Assembly: GCA_024695445.1 (NCBI GenBank) | Contig: JAILIG010000052.1 | Coordinates: forward strand, 1 to 45,865 | Source: Oscillospiraceae bacterium | GTDB taxonomy: Bacteria; Bacillota; Clostridia; Oscillospirales; Ruminococcaceae | DNA length: 45,865 nucleotides | Direction of reading: 5' to 3' | Part shown: positions 32,228 through 37,979 of the stretch, one piece after another | Layout of the letters: each line of letters begins with the position of its first letter | Numbering within the stretch: position 1 is the first letter of the stretch | Program-made: the position numbers and the translations under genes | The notes under the pieces: model-generated | Databases searched by the model: none | Told to the model about the DNA's origin: nothing | What the model saw: only the letters and a program-made list of their open reading frames with translations

Positions 32228-34031
32228 ATTTCTTTGCAACCGTAAGCAGATGCGGGACCGCATTCAGGACGGACAGGAGTGTGAAGCCAAGAAGGGCAGT
32301 CCGGTATTCGGCGGAATACGCCTTGATTGCCGCGCCGGCTGCTGCATATGCCGCCAGAACCAGAATGCCGATCCCCAGTTCAGCCGAGCCGAACAGACGG
32401 AATGTCATCGGCCTTGTCAGATAGTAATTGTCAACGGACTCCGCTTCCGTCCGGTACAGCATCCTGCGCTTGTGATTGATCAGGATGAGCAGAAGCCCGA
32501 TCAGCACGCCGCACGCCGCATTTATCAGCAGGCAGCGGCGGATGAGCGCTCCGTTCATGATAGCGGCCATGTCAACATCATAGGAATGCGAGCGGTAATT
32601 GTTCGCCGGATATTCGGAGAAGATCTGCTTCAAAATACCCGCCTCATCCTCCGCTTTGAACTGCATCACAATACTTGCCGGCATATGGATGCTGTTTTCC
32701 GGCGCAGCGATTGCGGTTTTATATGCGGTCTGTCTGCTGACAAAATCGTCGTAAGTGTCGCTGTTGTAGCGGTAGAAGTAATTGTCCTCTCCGTTGTAGG
32801 AAACGATGAAAGCATCGAGAACATGGATGCCGACCAGCGTATAGGCTTCGCCGTTCCATGTGACCGTGTCGTTCAGCTTGGCTTCCGGGATGCTCTGATC
32901 GATCATGGTCTGCGACAAAACAAGTTCCTTCTGTCCGTCGTGCGGATACCGCCCTGCAATGAGATAATCCGGCGAAAACAGCGAGTCGATCTGATTGCTG
33001 TAGTTTTCCAGTGCAGCCTGCGGGAACATGATGACCGGCGGATCCGTCGGCGCCGTCTGATTCCGCAGCCTGTCGTAAAGCTGATCGGTAAAGGCCGTAT
33101 CTTCAATGAATATATCGTCAGGGTGATATGTTTCCGCGATCTTCCTGATATCGGGATACCGTATGATGGAGTAATACTGATCCTCATTGACCGTGACGGA
33201 ATGTCCTTTTGCATAAAGGCGGCTCAACTCACCGTATTCCTCGTCTACGCAATAGATCAGCAGCGTGCCGTCTTTTTTCACGGGCGTGTCAGCGTTATAA
33301 CGCGATCTGAACAGGATATGATTGAACAGCAGGAAGGCTGCGGCATAGCAGAGGAGCAGCACGACCGACAGAATCGTTGCGGGGCGCAGCAGATGCCTGC
33401 AAATCAGCTTTCGGGCCGGATACCTGCACGGAACAGGTTTCGCAGCGGCCGCCGCAGCCGGTTCCGTATACTGAACGGAAATGCGGTTCTTTTCAACGGT
33501 GACCGTATGGTGCGGAATATCCGCAAGCCGCGGATCATGGGATACGACCGCAACAATGCGGTCTTTGGCCGTTTCACGGATGATCGCCGCCAGCGCTTCG
33601 ACAGAGGCATCATCCAGATTGTTCGTCGGTTCATCCATGAACACAAACGGCGTTTTCCGGAGCAGGCAGGCAATGAGATTGAGCTTTACCAGCTCGCCGC
33701 CGCTGACCGTTACGATCTTCGCGCTGAGTTTCAGATGCGTCAGATCAAACTGTTTCAGCAGCCGGTCGCGGAGCGGTATGTCCGGATCCGGCTGAAAGCG
33801 GTGCAAATAATCGCGGATCCGGATGTCATATTTTTCGGGATCCTGTTCCGCATAGGCGAAACGGGAGCGGTTCGGTTCCTTGAATTTCGGCGTGAAAACG
33901 ATGTCCTTCAAGATCGTCGTTTTGCCGGCGCCGTTCGGCCCTGTAACCAGATAGACACCCGGATATTTCAGATCGATCTCCTGCCCGGAAAAATCGACAG
34001 AGCTGTTCTTGACAGTCAGCTTAATGATCAT
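32220..34031 (-). CDS. ABC transporter, ATPase-permease fusion with MacB-like topology (subunit 2)
   Basis: 603 aa. ATPase domain 1-200: Walker A GPNGAGKT (31-38), signature VSGGE (109-113), Walker B FVFMDEP (129-135) and a switch His in VVSHD. One membrane helix (about 218-240), a roughly 240-residue extracytoplasmic domain and three C-terminal helices follow, as in MacB. The ATPase is short, and its signature begins with Val instead of Leu. The start overlaps the preceding ABC gene by 11 bp. The two fusions probably form a heterodimer. By topology this is a type VII exporter or mechanotransmission system, not a classical importer. Cargo unknown. Confidence 0.85.
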   Translation of the reverse strand: MIIKLTVKNSSVDFSGQEIDLKYPGVYLVTGPNGAGKTTILKDIVFTPKFKEPNRSRFAYAEQDPEKYDIRIRDYLHRFQPDPDIPLRDRLLKQFDLTHLKLSAKIVTVSGGELVKLNLIACLLRKTPFVFMDEPTNNLDDASVEALAAIIRETAKDRIVAVVSHDPRLADIPHHTVTVEKNRISVQYTEPAAAAAAKPVPCRYPARKLICRHLLRPATILSVVLLLCYAAAFLLFNHILFRSRYNADTPVKKDGTLLIYCVDEEYGELSRLYAKGHSVTVNEDQYYSIIRYPDIRKIAETYHPDDIFIEDTAFTDQLYDRLRNQTAPTDPPVIMFPQAALENYSNQIDSLFSPDYLIAGRYPHDGQKELVLSQTMIDQSIPEAKLNDTVTWNGEAYTLVGIHVLDAFIVSYNGEDNYFYRYNSDTYDDFVSRQTAYKTAIAAPENSIHMPASIVMQFKAEDEAGILKQIFSEYPANNYRSHSYDVDMAAIMNGALIRRCLLINAACGVLIGLLLILINHKRRMLYRTEAESVDNYYLTRPMTFRLFGSAELGIGILVLAAYAAAGAAIKAYSAEYRTALLGFTLLSVLNAVPHLLTVAKKYD

Positions 34032-35688
34032 AAATTCCCTCGTAACAATAGATTCGATGAATGGTGTGTGTGATGAGAAGATGTGTGACAGAGATTATAA
34101 TGATTCCGAGGATGATGCACAACACTCCGAGCAGGAGCATCAGCAAAGAATACGCAGGGTGCAGGATTTTGCAGAGGAAACAGGCAGCAGAACCAAGTGC
34201 TGCAGTCAGCAGCTTCCAGAACGGCAAACTTCGTTTTTTGAAGAGCGTTTCCTTCACGGTATCCAGCGGGACACCGAGATTGCGCATCAGAATCATATGC
34301 TTGCGCAGCAGCTTCAGGCTGACGGATGTATACAGAAAATACAGCAGCAGGCTTCCTGCCAGCAGGATTCCGAGGATCTTCGCGCTGTTCAGAAAGCTTT
34401 TCAGCGCTGCGACATTCCGGCAGATTTCAACCGTCGTGCTGTTTTTGATGAAATAGTTTCCTTCCAGCTGCTCCAGCGCGTGCCGGTCCGGCTCCAGAAT
34501 GACATATAAAACAGGCTGATTTGCGGGATCTTCGTTCATACAGGCATCGGCGACCTGCTGATACAGTTCGCTGTCGATCGGTTCTGCTTTGCTGTTTTCA
34601 GATGTATGGACCAGTTCGCAGATGCCGTCAAATACTGCGATCCCGTCCGGGGCAGCGGGCGTTCCGCTCTGCTGTTTCCGCTTCTCCAGGTATCGCTGCA
34701 TCACATACTCCCGCTGATCGGTCAGTGTGTTGACCGTCATCGCAAGGCAGCACACACTGCCGCTGCTCTGATCCAGCAGCATATTCAGGGAACCGCCTGT
34801 ATTCATCGCATCGCGGACACATTCGGAATAGTTTCTGAGATATTCCGGACCGACATTTCCGCGGTACTGCAAATAGGCGCGCAGCGGGATGTACCCGTTA
34901 TTCAGAAGCGTGCCGGGGCTTGCGTAGAATTTCGAGGCAAGATTGGTCTGTGCTCCGCACAGCGGGACCGGATCGGTCTGTTCCGTCAGCAGCGCGGCAG
35001 CACCGGAACAAAGCACGGAAATAATCACAAAAAGAAACAGCAGAAGACCGGCTGCATCCGTTCGGATCAGCTCTCCGGCTCTGCCGGTGAACTGACTGCG
35101 CGGGATGGCTGCCGTTTCCGTGTCTTTCATATCGGAACCGCATTGCAGCGCGCCGTTCTGAAAACGGTATGTCCGGTCTGCAAGCGGCATCAGGCGATCG
35201 TCATGTGTCACGATCAGAAGTGTCTTTCGTGTCCGGAGCTCCGCAATGATCGTTTTGACAGTATCCACAGTGCGGTAATCCAGATCATTGGTCGGCTCAT
35301 CCAGAAAAATGATTTCCTGCGAAACAAAAAACATTCTCAGCAGCGCGATCATCCGTTTTTCGCCGCCGCTGAGCTGTTTCGGATCCCGATGAAGAAGATA
35401 GCCGATCCCGAACCGCGCAAGCAGCCCGGAAAGCAGGGCCTCATCCTCCTGAAAGATCATGATATTGTTCCTGACCGTCAGATCATGGAAAATCAGATCG
35501 TTTTCCTGCGCGATCATTGCGATTGCACCGGGATTCTGATAAAGGATCTGATTCAGAAGCGTTGTTTTCCCGCATCCGTTGCTTCCGATAATCAGTGTGA
35601 TGCTGTGAACCGGAATCAGGAGCTCTGTCTCCGGATACAGCTGTTTCCGGTCCAGCGTGACTGGTTCAACTGAGAAACGATAATTCAT
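34021..35688 (-). CDS. ABC transporter, ATPase-permease fusion with MacB-like topology (subunit 1)
   Basis: 555 aa. Walker A GSNGCGKT (35-42), signature LSGGE (106-110), Walker B IIFLDEP (126-132) and a switch His in VTHDD. One membrane helix at about 213-235, an extracytoplasmic domain to about 445, then three helices. Same layout as subunit 2, and the genes overlap by 11 bp. The start follows AAAGGAG. About 45-56 bp upstream lies one arm of the inverted repeat that borders the small paralogue gene, so transcription may come from the promoter of that small gene. Codon use and operon order suggest the two subunits and the M50 protease work together. Confidence 0.85.
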   Translation of the reverse strand: MNYRFSVEPVTLDRKQLYPETELLIPVHSITLIIGSNGCGKTTLLNQILYQNPGAIAMIAQENDLIFHDLTVRNNIMIFQEDEALLSGLLARFGIGYLLHRDPKQLSGGEKRMIALLRMFFVSQEIIFLDEPTNDLDYRTVDTVKTIIAELRTRKTLLIVTHDDRLMPLADRTYRFQNGALQCGSDMKDTETAAIPRSQFTGRAGELIRTDAAGLLLFLFVIISVLCSGAAALLTEQTDPVPLCGAQTNLASKFYASPGTLLNNGYIPLRAYLQYRGNVGPEYLRNYSECVRDAMNTGGSLNMLLDQSSGSVCCLAMTVNTLTDQREYVMQRYLEKRKQQSGTPAAPDGIAVFDGICELVHTSENSKAEPIDSELYQQVADACMNEDPANQPVLYVILEPDRHALEQLEGNYFIKNSTTVEICRNVAALKSFLNSAKILGILLAGSLLLYFLYTSVSLKLLRKHMILMRNLGVPLDTVKETLFKKRSLPFWKLLTAALGSAACFLCKILHPAYSLLMLLLGVLCIILGIIIISVTHLLITHTIHRIYCYEGIYDH

Positions 35689-35732
35689 GCGGCAACTCCT
35701 TTGATACGGTCATTCTTTCGGAATAGAAGATA

Positions 35733-35744
35733 CGCAAGGCAAGT
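35733..35744 (+). repeat. Inverted-repeat arm, unit 1 (3' side of the small gene)
   Basis: CGCAAGGCAAGT, exact reverse complement of 36231-36242. It lies 57 bp after the stop codon of the 138-aa gene. Confidence 0.7.
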
Positions 35745-35801
35745 TTTGTGATAATTAGTTCATTTTAAGATGTGATAAATCAGAAAGCGGGATGATTAAG
35801 A

Positions 35802-36218
35802 TCAGTCTTTCTTTCCGAGAGAAAGCGCCAGTTCGGAAGCAGTGCCGGTTTCGGCGGTCTTCTTCACCTTGAAACGGATATCGTTCCACCAGCTCGAAGA
35901 CAGGCTGTAGGTCGTTCCGTCCCACTCGTCGTTATGCTTGAATGTGATACCGGTCTTGACAGTCGTGTAGCTGCCCTGACCTCTGGTCTGAGAGTAGATC
36001 GTGTACTTGCACTTGGAATTGCCGCTCGTCTGAACGACCATCAGTTCGTCAGATCTGCAGGAATAGTACGACGAGATTTTCTCAGAGACATTCTTCGGGA
36101 ACGAGAGGGAGAACTCTTCGTGGGACGACCAGTTCGGGAAAACAAGTGCACCAATGACAACGGTGATGACAATGCCGAGAATAGTGAGCAAATCGTAAGC
36201 TTTGACAGTTTTTTTCAT
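35802..36218 (-). CDS. Small membrane-anchored beta-domain protein, copy 1
   Basis: 138 aa from ATG 36218 (MKKTVKAYDLLTILGIVITVV), which follows GAGGAGG. I do not recognise the family. One N-terminal membrane segment (about 9-29) ends in FPNW, then about 110 residues of Ser/Thr-rich, probably beta-structured sequence outside the membrane. Conserved with the paralogue at 36558: RSDELMVVQTSGNS.CKY, NDEWDG.TY, WWND.RFK.KKTA, SELA.SLG. Two Cys (YSCRS, KCKY). The gene is upstream of the two ABC fusions and the M50 protease on the same strand with no terminator between, so it may be the cargo, substrate or sensor of that system. Confidence 0.75.
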   Translation of the reverse strand: MKKTVKAYDLLTILGIVITVVIGALVFPNWSSHEEFSLSFPKNVSEKISSYYSCRSDELMVVQTSGNSKCKYTIYSQTRGQGSYTTVKTGITFKHNDEWDGTTYSLSSSWWNDIRFKVKKTAETGTASELALSLGKKD

Positions 36219-36230
36219 TATTTCCTCCTC

Positions 36231-36242
36231 ACTTGCCTTGCG
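36231..36242 (-). repeat. Inverted-repeat arm, unit 1 (leader side)
   Basis: On the transcript CGCAAGGCAAGT, directly before the Shine-Dalgarno GAGGAGG. It can pair over 12 bp with the arm at 35733-35744. Confidence 0.7.
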
Positions 36243-36252
36243 CACGGTTTCT

Positions 36253-36281
36253 ATTATACCAGATATGCAGGGAAAACACAA
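36253..36281 (-). promoter_or_regulatory. Promoter of small-protein copy 1
   Basis: Minus-strand TTGTGT (36281-36276), 17 bp, extended TGGTATAAT (-10 at 36258-36253). Confidence 0.7.
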
Positions 36282-36294
36282 GCCCTAAAAATCA

Positions 36295-36322
36295 AAAAAG
36301 TGTGAAAGACGATCTTTCACAC
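36295..36322 (-). terminator. Rho-independent terminator of small-protein copy 2
   Basis: GTGTGAAAGA (36300-36309) pairs with TCTTTCACAC (36313-36322). The six A at 36294-36299 read as a T-run on the minus strand. It isolates copy 2 from copy 1. The stretch 36323-36472 holds nothing I can name. Confidence 0.75.
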
Positions 36323-36472
36323 TTCTGGCATCAAAACCGCAGAAGAAAACGCCGGAATAAAAAGCTGCTGTATCCGGAGATGCCCGCAGCGGAAGCGCAG
36401 GCGGATTGGCCGGCAGATTTGAAAGTGTGACTGTGAATGTGATTTGTAGAAAGACTTTGCAGAAAAGATAGA

Positions 36473-36485
36473 GCGTAAGGCAAGT
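36473..36485 (+). repeat. Inverted-repeat arm, unit 2 (3' side of the small gene)
   Basis: GCGTAAGGCAAGT, exact reverse complement of 36999-37011. It lies 72 bp after the stop codon. Confidence 0.7.
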
Positions 36486-36557
36486 TTTACATTTTATAGC
36501 AGAATAGTTGTTGAGTCAGTATGTTAATAAATCGTGAGATATGGATGTGCGGTGCAA

Positions 36558-36986
36558 TCAGTCACTCGTCTGACCGAGCGAGAACGCGAGTTCAGATTTG
36601 ACATTGGTACCGGCGGTCTTCTTTGCCTTGAAGCGGACATCATTCCACCAGCAGGAGGTCAGGCCGTAGGTGTCGCCGTCCCATTCGTTGTTGTTCGAGA
36701 ACTTCAGGCCGGTCGTGATCGTTGTATAGCTGGTCTGCGGTCTGGACTGGTAATAGAGCGAGTACTTGCACGAAGAATTACCGCTTGTCTGGACGACCAT
36801 CAGCTCGTCGGATCTGACGGACTGATAGGAAGAGACCTTCTCAGAGACATTTTTCGCAAATGTCAGTTTAAATTCAGCGTGCGACTCCCAGTTCGGGAAA
36901 GCAACCACACCGAACGCGATTGAAACAACGATGCCGATGATTGCGAGCGTAATCGGATCAAAAAATGCTTTAATGGCTTTCTTCAT
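36558..36986 (-). CDS. Small membrane-anchored beta-domain protein, copy 2
   Basis: 142 aa from ATG 36986 (MKKAIKAFFDPITLAIIGIVVSIAFG), preceded by AAGGAGG. Clearly a paralogue of the 138-aa protein: same N-terminal membrane anchor ending in FPNWESH, same downstream blocks (RSDELMVVQTSGNSSCKYS, NEWDGDTYGL, WWNDVRFKAKKTAG). It has one Cys in the ectodomain motif and a second in TSCWW, where copy 1 has SSSWW. It is transcribed from its own promoter and ends in a terminator before copy 1, so its dose can differ from that of the transporter operon. A direct repeat lies just upstream of its -35, suggesting activator control. Function unknown. Confidence 0.75.
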   Translation of the reverse strand: MKKAIKAFFDPITLAIIGIVVSIAFGVVAFPNWESHAEFKLTFAKNVSEKVSSYQSVRSDELMVVQTSGNSSCKYSLYYQSRPQTSYTTITTGLKFSNNNEWDGDTYGLTSCWWNDVRFKAKKTAGTNVKSELAFSLGQTSD

Positions 36987-36998
36987 AATTTCCTCCTT

Positions 36999-37011
36999 AC
37001 TTGCCTTACGC
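36999..37011 (-). repeat. Inverted-repeat arm, unit 2 (leader side)
   Basis: On the transcript GCGTAAGGCAAGT, directly before the Shine-Dalgarno AAGGAGG. It differs from unit 1 at one position, and the partner arm carries the matching change. Confidence 0.7.
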
Positions 37012-37020
37012 CCGGATAAT

Positions 37021-37049
37021 ATTATACATGATTTCGGCCAAAAAAGCAA
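37021..37049 (-). promoter_or_regulatory. Promoter of small-protein copy 2
   Basis: Minus-strand TTGCTT (37049-37044), 17 bp, TATAAT (37026-37021). Confidence 0.7.
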
Positions 37050-37056
37050 TACCCTT

Positions 37057-37099
37057 CTATGATTTACGGAGAAATATCTATGATTTACGGAAGAAATAT
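37057..37099. repeat. Two tandem 21/22-bp direct repeats upstream of the -35
   Basis: CTATGATTTACGGAGAAATAT (21 bp) is followed directly by the same sequence with one inserted A. The period equals two DNA turns and the array ends 7 bp from the -35, as in direct-repeat activator sites. The following stretch to 37540 is AT-rich, and I see no gene in it. Confidence 0.7.
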
Positions 37100-37543
37100 C
37101 CGCAGGGTACAAAAGAGGCATCCGCATCCGTGTATGCCGCAGAGCAGCCCGTTATTTTCAACATCAAGCAATATTATTATATACTAAACTGATTTTTGCT
37201 GCTAGATGTCACTTTTTAGTATTATTTTGACAGTACTATATAGAAGCTCAAAATCGGCAATCATATTTGTAACAATTTGGACTGTAACCTTTTGCAGTTG
37301 TTTTTTGTCATATTATTATAGGTGGAAGTGTACGATTGTACCCGGAACCGTTCTGTCACAGCATTATCATTTCATCTATTCTGACCGCGTTCACAGTACC
37401 GAAAAAGCAGGAGCGAAAAAAGAACGAAATCAGGCTCAAGAAGAAGGTGGAATCGGCCTGCTGCTCTTTTCCGAATGTGCCGCGATCTGATAGGATCATA
37501 AAAAACATATGTGCCGTTTTTTCATTCTTTTTCGAGCAGCCAG

Positions 37544-37758
37544 TCAACAGCAATCGCTGAGCGGAAAGCATTCGAGAGTGAGAATCGTGTTGGGATAGTT
37601 GTCAGCCAGACTTTTCAGCGGCGGTCTGAAATAGGTTTCGTAAGGGGTGCTTGACTGCCCGCCAAATCGGAGATGCAATCTGATGCACTTGCGGCGCACT
37701 TCGGTGAGCCGCTGTTTTTTCCCCTTTGTCTTGATGAAACGGGAGGATTATGGTGTAA
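37544..37758 (-). pseudogene. Possible gene remnant of unknown family
   Basis: An open frame of about 70 codons without a start codon reads KTKGKKQRLTEVRRKCIRL, then HLRFGGQSSTPYETYF and a C-terminal part rich in Leu, Pro and Asn, ending TGA at 37546-37544. Amino-acid and codon composition look protein-like and match the window's coding style. No ribosome binding site, and the frame is closed by TAA at its 5' end. I do not recognise it; it may be the end of a lost mobile-element or regulatory gene. The 5' gap up to 37911 holds nothing else I can support. Confidence 0.3.
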
Positions 37759-37911
37759 TGATATGGTACAAAAAGGAATCAGACGGCTTCACAGAGCCAA
37801 GTCAGCGGGACTGCCGTCCGGGAAAATGCACAATACAGCAGTGAATACGGATTATTCAATGTTTACTGATTAAATTGCCGCAAGGATTGGGGAATAAGAG
37901 CAATTTTTTGC

Positions 37912-37940
37912 TTGCCCGCAGCTTCAAAATATGATATAAT
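37912..37940 (+). promoter_or_regulatory. Promoter of LRR paralogue D
   Basis: TTGCCC (37912-37917), 17 bp, TATAAT (37935-37940). Confidence 0.7.
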
Positions 37941-37947
37941 TGCTTTC

Positions 37948-37963
37948 GATGCGAAGCCGCATC
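37948..37963 (+). promoter_or_regulatory. 5'-terminal leader stem-loop of paralogue D
   Basis: GATGC-GAAGCC-GCATC begins 8 nt after the -10 and is followed by AGAAGGAGG. The second pair is A-T where the other copies have G-C, changed on both arms. Confidence 0.6.
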
Positions 37964-37979
37964 AGAAGGAGGTATTTTG

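Noticed and set aside
32250..35673. Long plus-strand open frames opposite both ABC fusions
   Set aside because: Walker and signature motifs lie on the minus strand; these are shadows.
37206..37490. 94-codon frame MSLFSIILTVLYRSS
   Set aside because: AT-rich intergenic DNA, no ribosome binding site, no recognisable pattern after the hydrophobic start.
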